The position numbers and the translations under genes are program-made. From the NCBI GenBank assembly GCA_036381895.1, contig DASVBY010000055.1, positions 61,019-125,018 of the forward strand: DNA of 64,000 bases, in the 5' to 3' direction. This document shows, piece after piece, positions 42,908-49,620 of the stretch. This DNA comes from JACQFZ01 sp036381895 (GTDB taxonomy: Bacteria; Pseudomonadota; Gammaproteobacteria; Acidiferrobacterales; Sulfurifustaceae). The notes below the pieces were generated by a model. The model had not been told where the DNA came from and did no database searches. It saw nothing but the letters and a program-made list of their open reading frames with translations. Each line of letters starts with the position of its first letter. Within the stretch, counting starts at the first letter, position 1.

Positions 42908-43348
42908 ATGCAATACGACTGGTTGTTTCCAGCGGTCTCAATCGTATTCGTGGCCTCTGTTGCGATTTGCAGCTTGTTAGAACATCTCGGCCTTTGGTCC
43001 AGAATAGAAGAGAGAATGGAAGAAAATCGGCTTTCGGGTTCGCTTTTGAAGATAGGTTTTGGCATTGCCGCGATGGCTGGCATGTTTGCTATTGTTCCGG
43101 TGGGTCTCGCAGTGTTCTTTGCCATCGGTGACTTGATCGAAGAGCTGGCTCGCGAGCTCGGTATTTATGAAGTTACTGCGACGTTTTATGTAGTCGCGCC
43201 GATTATTGCTTGGGGGTGGATGTACCTCGATAAAAAGGTGCGAGCAGATGAGGAGCAAAAACGATGGGCCAACGAACATGCCAAGTATGTTGCCCGCTTG
43301 GAAGAAGAAATCGAACGTCTTAAGCGTAAGCTTGGGGAGACGACATGA
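42908..43348 (+). CDS. Membrane protein with C-terminal coiled coil
   Basis: This 146-residue protein has three hydrophobic segments (LFPAVSIVFVASVAICSLLE, IGFGIAAMAGMFAIVPVGLA, TFYVVAPIIAWGWMYL). A charged coiled coil follows (KYVARLEEEIERLKRKLGE). Its base composition is much more AT-rich than its neighbours. GGGGAGG precedes ATG 42908, and its TGA overlaps the integrase ATG (ATGA). No family recognised. Superinfection exclusion or another membrane effect is possible but unsupported. Confidence 0.6.
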   Translation: MQYDWLFPAVSIVFVASVAICSLLEHLGLWSRIEERMEENRLSGSLLKIGFGIAAMAGMFAIVPVGLAVFFAIGDLIEELARELGIYEVTATFYVVAPIIAWGWMYLDKKVRADEEQKRWANEHAKYVARLEEEIERLKRKLGETT

Positions 43349-45087
43349 GAGCCGCGATCTACGCACGCAAGAGCACCGACGATAACGACCGCCACGCCGA
43401 TAACAAGTCAGTAACGCGGCAGATCGACCGCGCTCACGCCTATGCAAAGGCCAAGGGATGGACGGTCGACGAGGCGCACGTTTTCGTTGACGACGGCGTG
43501 AGCGGCGCGGAGTACACCCGGCGGCCGGGGCTGGTGCGGCTGCTTACCGCCGTCGAGCGCAGGCCGCGTCCGTTTGACGTTCTGGTCGCATCCGAGCAGT
43601 CGCGGATCGGGCGCGACATGGTGCGCAACTCGAAGGCGATCGACGAGATCCGGTCGGCCGGGGTACGGATTTTCTATTACCTTAACGATTCGGAAGAAAA
43701 GTTCGACACGCCCGAGCAGCGACTGATGAGCACCCTGAGCGGCTTCGCCGCCGAAATGGAGCGCGCGAAGAACGCCGAGCGCACGCGGGACGCCCTAACC
43801 CGAAAAGCGGAAAAGGGGCACAGCGCCGGCGGACGGTGCTACGGCTACGACTTGGTGCCCGTGTATGGCGCAAACGCGCAGGGCGAGCGCGTGCGCGAGT
43901 ACACCGACTTCAAGATCAACGAGGAACAGGCCGAGATCGTGCGGGGCATCTTCCGCGCCTACGCGGACGGCAACGGCTACGGTGCCATTGCGAAGGCGCT
44001 AAACGGGGATCCGGAGTACGCCGAGCGGCTCGCGCGCTACTTTAAGCGGCGCACGCCGGCGGCACCGCAGCACGGCGCACAGGGCACCGGCAGTTGGTGC
44101 CCGACAGCGGTGCGCGCCATGCTGTACCGCACCCGCTATATCGGCAAGCTTCAGTACGGGGAGTATCGCAACGTGCGGAGCGCCGGCCGCGCGGGCAAGT
44201 GCGTAAAGCAAGACAAGTTCATAATCGTCGAGCGCCCCGACCTCGCCATCGTTCCCGCCGATCTGTGGGAGCGGGTGCAGGCCCGGCTCAAGGCGACGCG
44301 TGCGGCGTATGTGCGGGCGAACGAGGGCAAGGCGGTCGGTCGTCCGGAGACGGGGCGAGCGTCGAAGTTCTTGCTCTCCGGTCTCGCGCGCTGCGGCTGC
44401 AAGACGCGCGGCCGGCCGTGCGGTGGCAACATCGTGGTGACCGGCGGGCAGCGGCAGAAGCACTGGTACTACGTTTGCAGCTACCACCAGAACCGCGGCG
44501 CGCAGGTGTGCGCGAACGACGTGCGCGAGCGTATGGCGGTAATGGATGAACTCGTGCTCGGCAAGATCGAGTCTGTTATCCTCACGCCCGATGCCCTGGA
44601 ATACGTTATCGAGCAGGGCGTCCGTAAGTTCAAGGCGCGGCGGCGCGAGCGCCCCGAGGGACTGCCAAAGCTGGAGGCGGAAATCCGGCGCCTCACCCGC
44701 GAGCTGGAGCGCCTCACGCAGGCGATTGCCCTAGGGCGTGCACCCCAGACCGTGCTGGACGCTATTGCCGAGCGCGAGCGGCGCATAGAGGCGCTGCGGC
44801 GCGAAGCGGCCGGCTACCGCAGGTTTTCGGAGCTGACCGAGCTGGACCTGCGCCGCACCCAAAGGCGGGCACGGGAGCGGATGCGCCAGTTCAAGGACTT
44901 GATACGGAGCAGCGACGTACCGAAGGCGAGGGACGCGCTGCGGTTGCTGCTGCGGGATCGGGAGGGTCAGTTCGCGCCGCTTACCTTCGACCCCGTCGAG
45001 CGTGCAGGCCGGCGCACGTTCGCCGTGCGGGGGGTGATCAACGCAGCGCCGGTGTTATATAACGATGGTACCGAGGAGAGGACTTGA
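43345..45087 (+). CDS. Large serine recombinase (integrase)
   Basis: This 580-residue protein has an N-terminal resolvase domain with catalytic Ser10 (AAIYARKSTDD), SEQSRIGRDMVRNSKAIDEI, and STLSGFAAEMERAKNAERTR. A recombinase domain follows (GYGAIAKALN, VRAMLYRTRYIGKLQYGEYR), then a zinc ribbon with Cys pairs (ARCGCKTRGRPCGGN, YYVCSYHQNRGAQVC) and a coiled coil. It should catalyse integration into tRNA-Leu. The last 22 bases of the ORF lie inside the tRNA gene, so the ORF crosses the attachment core and its final residues come from the chromosome. Confidence 0.92.
   Translation: MRAAIYARKSTDDNDRHADNKSVTRQIDRAHAYAKAKGWTVDEAHVFVDDGVSGAEYTRRPGLVRLLTAVERRPRPFDVLVASEQSRIGRDMVRNSKAIDEIRSAGVRIFYYLNDSEEKFDTPEQRLMSTLSGFAAEMERAKNAERTRDALTRKAEKGHSAGGRCYGYDLVPVYGANAQGERVREYTDFKINEEQAEIVRGIFRAYADGNGYGAIAKALNGDPEYAERLARYFKRRTPAAPQHGAQGTGSWCPTAVRAMLYRTRYIGKLQYGEYRNVRSAGRAGKCVKQDKFIIVERPDLAIVPADLWERVQARLKATRAAYVRANEGKAVGRPETGRASKFLLSGLARCGCKTRGRPCGGNIVVTGGQRQKHWYYVCSYHQNRGAQVCANDVRERMAVMDELVLGKIESVILTPDALEYVIEQGVRKFKARRRERPEGLPKLEAEIRRLTRELERLTQAIALGRAPQTVLDAIAERERRIEALRREAAGYRRFSELTELDLRRTQRRARERMRQFKDLIRSSDVPKARDALRLLLRDREGQFAPLTFDPVERAGRRTFAVRGVINAAPVLYNDGTEERT
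45053..45077. repeat. Right attachment site: arm repeat and 14-bp core
   Basis: TGTTATATAACGA (45053-45065, containing the palindrome GTTATATAAC) abuts the core GATGGTACCGAGGA (45064-45077). The core includes the CCA end and acceptor 3' strand of tRNA-Leu. The left copies are at 35375-35412. Confidence 0.85.
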
Positions 45088-45150
45088 ACCTCCACGGGTC
45101 GCCCCACTAGAACCTGAATCTAGCGCGTCTACCAATTCCGCCACCTCGGC
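45066..45150 (-). tRNA. tRNA-Leu (anticodon CAG)
   Basis: On the minus strand it begins GCCGAGGTGGCGGAATTGG and ends CCTCGGT, discriminator A, encoded CCA. The anticodon arm CTAGA-TTCAGGT-TCTAG gives CAG. It has the long class II variable arm and the T-arm GGTTCAAGTCC. It is intact after integration because the element restored its 3' end. Confidence 0.95.
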
Positions 45151-45190
45151 ACGGACCGCTACAATAACATGCCGTCCGGCAGGACGGCGC

Positions 45191-45220
45191 ACTCTAACCG
45201 AGAGCCTGATTTCATGTCAA
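45191..45220 (-). promoter_or_regulatory. Candidate promoter for tRNA-Leu
   Basis: On the minus strand TTGACA-N18-TAGAGT lies 40 bases before the tRNA 5' end. The -35 is a perfect match and overlaps the rnr start codon region. Confidence 0.55.
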
Positions 45221-47478
45221 CGCACGACGACGGACCGCCGCCGGATCCGATGGCCGAGCGCGAAGCGGCGAGATACGAGTTTCCGGTGCCGAGCCGCGAG
45301 GCGGTGCTTGCGCTGCTCGCTGAGCGCGGCAACCCGATGTCGTTCGACGACATAACGGAAGCGCTCGGGGTGGAGGGCGAGCGCGACCGGGAGGCGTTCG
45401 CGCGGCGCTTGCGCGCCATGGAGCGCGACGGGCAGCTCTACCGCAACCGGCGCAGCCTCTACGGCCTGCCGCAGAAGATGGATCTGGTCCGCGGACGCGT
45501 GGTTGCCCACCCGGACGGCTTCGGCTTCCTGGTGCCGGAGGACGGCAGCGCCGACCTGTTCCTGCCGCCGCGGGAGCTGCGCATCGCGCTGCACGGCGAC
45601 CGCGTGCTCGCCCGCGTGACCGGCATCGACGCGCGCGGGCGGCGCACCGGGGCGCTCGTCGAGGTGCTCGAGCGCGCCCGCCGCACCGTGGTCGGGCGGT
45701 ACATTGCGTCCGAGGGCGTCGGATTCGTCGCACCTTCCGATAAGCGCATCACACAGGACATCGCCATCCCCGCGGGCGCGGAAGGTGGGGCGCGCGACAA
45801 CCAGATCGTCGTGGCCGAGATCGTGCAGCCGCCCACGTACCGGACCGGACCGGTGGGCCGGGTGGTGGAGGTGCTGGGCGATCACATGGCGCCCGGCATG
45901 GAGATCGAGGTCGCGATCCGGGCGCACGACATCCCGCACAAGTGGCCGGCCGAAGCGCTCGAGGAAGCCGGGCGCTTCCCCGCGGAGGTTCCCGCGGAGG
46001 CATACCACGGGCGCGAAGACCTGCGCGAGCTGCCGCTCGTCACCATCGACGGCGAGGATGCGCGCGACTTCGACGACGCCGTGTACGCCGAGCGCCAGGG
46101 GCGCGGCTGGCGCCTGATCGTTGCGATCGCCGACGTGTCGCACTACGTGCGCCCGGGCAGCGCGCTCGACCGCGAAGCATTGCGGCGGGGAAACTCGGTG
46201 TACTTCCCGCAGCAGGTCGTGCCGATGCTGCCGGAGGTGCTCTCGAACGTGCTGTGCTCCCTGAACCCGCAGGTGGATCGGCTGTGCATGGCATGCGAGA
46301 TCGCGATCGGGGCGCGCGGCGAGATCAAGAAGTACCGCTTCTTCGAAGCCGTCATGCGTTCGGCCGCGCGCCTCACGTACACGACCGTGGCGCGCCTGCT
46401 GGTCGAGCGCGACGCGAGACTGCGCAAGGAGCACCAGGCGCTCGTGCCCGCGCTCGAGAACCTCTACGGCGTATATAGGGTGCTGTATGCGGCGCGTCTG
46501 CGGCGCGGCGCTGTCGACTTCGAGCTGCCCGAGACACGGATCGTCTACGACGAGAACCGCAAGATCGAGCGGGTGGTGCCGCTCGAACGCACCGACGCGC
46601 ACCGCCTGATCGAGGAGTGCATGCTCGCGGCGAACGTGTGCGCCGCGGACCTGCTGCGCAAGCACAAGGTGCCGGCCCCCTACCGCGTGCACGAAGGACC
46701 GACCGAGGAGAAGCTCGCGGAGCTGCGCGAGTTCCTGTTCGAGCTCGGGCTGACGCTCGGCGGCGGCGACTCGCCGCAGGCCGCCCATTACGCGAAGCTC
46801 CTCAACGCGATCGCCGGGCGGCCGGACGCGCGGCTGATCCAGACCGTGCTGCTGCGCAGCCTGAGCCAGGCGATGTACAGCGTGGACAACGTCGGCCACT
46901 TCGCGCTCGGCTACGAGCATTACACGCACTTCACCTCGCCGATCCGGCGCTATCCGGATCTGCTGGTGCATCGGGCGATCAAGGCGATCCTGCGCCGCGA
47001 GCGGCAGCCATTCACGCTGGTCGAGGCGCGTGAATGGAGCGACCACTGCTCCATGACCGAGCGGCGGGCCGATGAGGCGACGCGCGAGGTGATCCGCTGG
47101 CTCAAGGCCGAGTACATGCACGACAAGGTCGGCGAGGAGTTCGACGGAATCATTTCGGGCGTGACGAGCTTCGGTGTGTTCGTCGAGCTGAACGAAGTCT
47201 TCGTCGATGGGTTGATTCACATCGCCGCGCTCGGCAACGACTACTTCCAGTTCGAGCCCGGCAAGCATCGGCTGATAGGCGAGCGCACGCGCAGCATTTA
47301 CCGTCTGGGCGATCCGATACGCGTCAAGGTGGTGCGCGTCGATATCGACGAGGCGCGCATCGATTTCGAGCCGGTCGGGCAGCCGGCGAAGCTCGCTGCC
47401 GGGCGCGCGAACCTGCGCCGGCGCACCGTGCGGCACGAGAAGGCCGCCGCGCGACGCAAGGCGCGGCGCCGCCGCTAG
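45214..47478 (+). CDS. rnr: Ribonuclease R
   Basis: This 754-residue processive 3'-5' exoribonuclease degrades structured RNA. The N-terminal HTH_12 domain (LALLAERGNPMSFDDITEAL) is followed by cold-shock domains (VVAHPDGFGFLVPEDGSADL), the RNB catalytic domain with the acidic cluster in IDGEDARDFDDAVYAE, and a C-terminal S1 domain (EEFDGIISGVTSFGVFVELN). The Lys/Arg-rich tail is typical of RNase R. ATG 45214 is preferred to 45169. rlmB starts five bases after its stop, as in many gammaproteobacteria. Confidence 0.95.
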   Translation: MSTHDDGPPPDPMAEREAARYEFPVPSREAVLALLAERGNPMSFDDITEALGVEGERDREAFARRLRAMERDGQLYRNRRSLYGLPQKMDLVRGRVVAHPDGFGFLVPEDGSADLFLPPRELRIALHGDRVLARVTGIDARGRRTGALVEVLERARRTVVGRYIASEGVGFVAPSDKRITQDIAIPAGAEGGARDNQIVVAEIVQPPTYRTGPVGRVVEVLGDHMAPGMEIEVAIRAHDIPHKWPAEALEEAGRFPAEVPAEAYHGREDLRELPLVTIDGEDARDFDDAVYAERQGRGWRLIVAIADVSHYVRPGSALDREALRRGNSVYFPQQVVPMLPEVLSNVLCSLNPQVDRLCMACEIAIGARGEIKKYRFFEAVMRSAARLTYTTVARLLVERDARLRKEHQALVPALENLYGVYRVLYAARLRRGAVDFELPETRIVYDENRKIERVVPLERTDAHRLIEECMLAANVCAADLLRKHKVPAPYRVHEGPTEEKLAELREFLFELGLTLGGGDSPQAAHYAKLLNAIAGRPDARLIQTVLLRSLSQAMYSVDNVGHFALGYEHYTHFTSPIRRYPDLLVHRAIKAILRRERQPFTLVEAREWSDHCSMTERRADEATREVIRWLKAEYMHDKVGEEFDGIISGVTSFGVFVELNEVFVDGLIHIAALGNDYFQFEPGKHRLIGERTRSIYRLGDPIRVKVVRVDIDEARIDFEPVGQPAKLAAGRANLRRRTVRHEKAAARRKARRRR

Positions 47479-47482
47479 CCGC

Positions 47483-48235
47483 ATGCGCGAGGATCTCGTC
47501 TGCGGCGTGCACGCGGTGCTGACCGCTTTGCGCGAGCACCCCGAACGGATCGGGGGCGTGTGGGTCGCGGTCGAGCGCGCCGACCGCCGCATCGAAGGCG
47601 TGGTGCAGGCGGCGCGCACGGCGGGCGTGCGGTTCCACCGCGTGCCGCGCGCCAGGCTCGACGACATGGCCGAAGGGGCGCGCCATCAGGGGGTGGTGGC
47701 GCGCGTGCAGGCGGCCCCCTTGAAGCACGAGCCGGATCTCGAGGCGCGGCTCGGTACACTGGAGCAGCCCGCACTCTTTCTCGTGCTCGACGGCGTGCAG
47801 GATCCGCACAATCTCGGGGCCTGCCTGCGGGTGGCGGACGCGGCCGGCGCGCATGGCGTGATCGTGCCGCGCGACCGCGCGGCGCCGTTGAGCGCCGCCG
47901 CGCGCCGGGCGGCGAGTGGCGCGGCCGAGACGGTTACGGTGTACCAGGTGGTGAACCTCGCGCGCACGCTCGACCGCCTCAAGGAGGCCGGCCTATGGCT
48001 TTACGGCGCCGCGCAGGACGGCGAGCAGTCGCTCTACGCGGCCGATTTGGCGGGGCCCTGCGCGATCGTCCTCGGGGGCGAGGGAGCGGGGTTGCGGCGC
48101 CTCACGCGCGAGCGCTGCGACCGGCTCGTTCGTATTCCCATGGCGGGCAAAGTCGAGAGCCTGAACGTTTCGGTGGCCGCCGGCGTGGTCCTGTACGAGG
48201 CCGTACGCCAGCGCGCAGCCGGGGCGCAGCGCTGA
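47483..48235 (+). CDS. rlmB: 23S rRNA (guanosine-2'-O) methyltransferase RlmB
   Basis: This 250-residue SpoU/TrmH-family (SPOUT) enzyme methylates G2251 of 23S rRNA. It has an N-terminal substrate-binding domain (CGVHAVLTALREHPERIGGV). The knotted catalytic domain has motif 1 LDGVQDPHNLGACLRVADA, motif 2 IVLGGEGAGLRRL and motif 3 IPMAGKVESLNVSVAAGVVL. It is coupled to rnr. Confidence 0.94.
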   Translation: MREDLVCGVHAVLTALREHPERIGGVWVAVERADRRIEGVVQAARTAGVRFHRVPRARLDDMAEGARHQGVVARVQAAPLKHEPDLEARLGTLEQPALFLVLDGVQDPHNLGACLRVADAAGAHGVIVPRDRAAPLSAAARRAASGAAETVTVYQVVNLARTLDRLKEAGLWLYGAAQDGEQSLYAADLAGPCAIVLGGEGAGLRRLTRERCDRLVRIPMAGKVESLNVSVAAGVVLYEAVRQRAAGAQR

Positions 48236-48252
48236 GTGCGCGTCGCGGCGCC

Positions 48253-48281
48253 TTGCGACCCCTGCAGCCGTCCATTAAAAT
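48253..48281 (+). promoter_or_regulatory. Promoter of the rpsF operon
   Basis: TTGCGA-N17-TAAAAT with optimal spacing ends about 90 bases before the rpsF ATG. It leaves a leader that could bind S6:S18 for feedback control, although I did not identify the motif. Confidence 0.65.
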
Positions 48282-48369
48282 GCCGCGCTCTTTGTAGCCC
48301 CGCCGGCCTCAGCCGGCGGCACTCCTTGCCTCACCGCGCCATCGGGAGGCTTCAATCCGAGAGGAGACC

Positions 48370-48828
48370 ATGCGTCACTACGAAATCGTGTTTCTGGTCC
48401 ATCCGGACCAGAGCGAGCAGGTGCCGGCCATGATCGAGCGGTATCGCTCGCTGATCGAGTCCGGCAACGGCCGTATCCACCGTCTCGAAGACTGGGGCCG
48501 GCGGCAGCTGGCCTATCCCATCGCCAAGGTGCACAAGGCGCACTACGTGCTGCTCAACATCGAGTGCACGCTCGAGACGCTGCGCGAGCTCGAAGCCGCG
48601 TTCAAATTCAACGACGCCGTGCTGCGCTCGCTTGTGATCAGGCGCGACAAGGCGATCACCACGCCGTCCCCGCTGTTCAAGGAGAAGGAGAAGGAAGAGG
48701 GCAGCCGGAGCTCCGGCGCGAGCGCCGGGTCGTCCGAGCAACCGGCGGCCGCCGCCGCGCAGCCGGCGCCGGCGACCGCAACGACAGCGGCCGCTGAAGA
48801 ACGCACGCCCGAGACGGCGAAGGAGTAA
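48370..48828 (+). CDS. rpsF: 30S ribosomal protein S6
   Basis: This 152-residue protein starts MRHYEIVFLVHPDQSEQVPA, with RLEDWGRRQLAYPIAKVHKA and NDAVLRSLVIRRDKAIT. The first 100 residues are canonical S6. The C-terminus is extended by an unusually long Ser/Gly/Ala/Pro/Glu-rich tail (about 45 residues). GAGAGGAGACC precedes the ATG. rpsR follows five bases after the stop; no priB gene lies between them. Confidence 0.96.
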   Translation: MRHYEIVFLVHPDQSEQVPAMIERYRSLIESGNGRIHRLEDWGRRQLAYPIAKVHKAHYVLLNIECTLETLRELEAAFKFNDAVLRSLVIRRDKAITTPSPLFKEKEKEEGSRSSGASAGSSEQPAAAAAQPAPATATTAAAEERTPETAKE

Positions 48829-48833
48829 CATCG

Positions 48834-49058
48834 ATGTCCCGCTATTTTCGTCGCAAGAAGTACTGCCGCTTCACCGCGGAAGGCATCACCGAGGTCGACT
48901 ACAAGGATCTCGCGATCCTGAAGTCCTTCATCTCCGAGACCGGCCGCATCATTCCGGCGCGCAACACCGGCACCAAGGCGCGCTACCAGCGCCAGCTCTC
49001 GCGCGCGATCAAGTATGCGCGCTACCTCGCGCTGCTGCCGTATACCGACAGCCACTGA
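48834..49058 (+). CDS. rpsR: 30S ribosomal protein S18
   Basis: This 74-residue protein reads FRRKKYCRFTAEGITEVDYK, IIPARNTGTKARYQRQLSRA and IKYARYLALLPYTDSH, the invariant S18 signature. It forms a heterodimer with S6 on the 30S platform, fitting the operon order. Confidence 0.98.
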   Translation: MSRYFRRKKYCRFTAEGITEVDYKDLAILKSFISETGRIIPARNTGTKARYQRQLSRAIKYARYLALLPYTDSH

Positions 49059-49071
49059 GCCGGAGGACCGC

Positions 49072-49521
49072 ATGGAAATCATTCTGCTCGAAAAGATCCG
49101 CAACCTCGGCGGGCTCGGCGACGAGGTGAAGGTGCGGCCCGGATTCGCGCGCAACTATCTCATTCCCTACGGCAAGGCGGTCCCGGCGACCCCGGAGAAC
49201 CGCGCGAAGTTCGAAGCGCGCCGCGCCGAGCTCGAGCGCGCGCAGCACGAAGCCCTCGCCCGGGCGCGCGAGCGCGCGGAGAAGCTGAACGGCTTCACCG
49301 TGCAGATCGTGCGCAAGGTGGCCGAGGACGGCACCATGTACGGTTCGGTCACGAACCGGGACATCGCCGATGCCATCGAACAGGCCGGTTTCGAGATCGA
49401 GCGTTCGGAGATCGAGCTGCCGCACGGTCCGCTCAAGACCATCGGCGATCACGAGATTGCGGTCCACCTCCACCCGGAAGTCAGCGCCCGGATTATCGTT
49501 TCGGTCATCGGCGAGCCGTAG
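49072..49521 (+). CDS. rplI: 50S ribosomal protein L9
   Basis: This 149-residue protein starts MEIILLEKIRNLGGLGDEVK with VRPGFARNYLIPYGKAVPAT, the L9 N-domain. A long connecting helix and the C-terminal RNA-binding domain follow (HPEVSARIIVSV). GGAGGACCGC precedes ATG 49072. Confidence 0.97.
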   Translation: MEIILLEKIRNLGGLGDEVKVRPGFARNYLIPYGKAVPATPENRAKFEARRAELERAQHEALARARERAEKLNGFTVQIVRKVAEDGTMYGSVTNRDIADAIEQAGFEIERSEIELPHGPLKTIGDHEIAVHLHPEVSARIIVSVIGEP

Positions 49522-49527
49522 TCGTAA

Positions 49528-49573
49528 TATCGCGCGATAGTCGTATAATCACCGTCGGCCGCACGGCCGACGG
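49528..49573 (+). promoter_or_regulatory. dnaB promoter region with palindrome and leader hairpin
   Basis: A perfect 12-bp palindrome TATCGCGCGATA (49528-49539) is followed by TATAAT (49544-49549). A 10-bp perfect stem with a 2-base gap (CCGTCGGCCG/CGGCCGACGG, 49552-49573) comes next. The -35 is weak (near TCGTAA). The hairpin could end the ribosomal transcript, or form the 5' end of the dnaB mRNA. Confidence 0.5.
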
Positions 49574-49620
49574 ATAACGACAGCACGGACGCGTACTCTC
49601 GCTTGCCTCGGGAGGTGCCG

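Larger units (their letters stand above)
35375..45077 (+). mobile_element. Integrated capsid-encoding satellite-like element in tRNA-Leu(CAG)
   Basis: Flanked by a 14-bp direct repeat, with a predicted excised circle of 9,689 bp. All genes read left to right: trypco2 protein, HTH protein, MerR/AlpA-like protein, three small ORFs, P4-type primase-helicase, an unknown ORF, HK97 major capsid protein, a small beta protein, Nu1-like small terminase, small basic and ribbon-helix-helix proteins, a membrane protein, and a large serine recombinase. Large terminase, portal, protease, tail and lysis genes are absent. This gene set fits a phage satellite rather than a decayed prophage, because the retained ORFs are intact, tightly packed and codon-biased. 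It splits a housekeeping cluster conserved elsewhere. Confidence 0.85.

Noticed and set aside
35375..45077. Reading the element as a simple prophage remnant or an ICE
   Set aside because: No conjugation, relaxase, tail, lysis or large terminase genes are visible, and the remaining ORFs are intact and tightly packed.
45217..47667. 816-residue open frame opposite rnr
   Set aside because: A shadow of rnr for the same reason; no domain or start signal.
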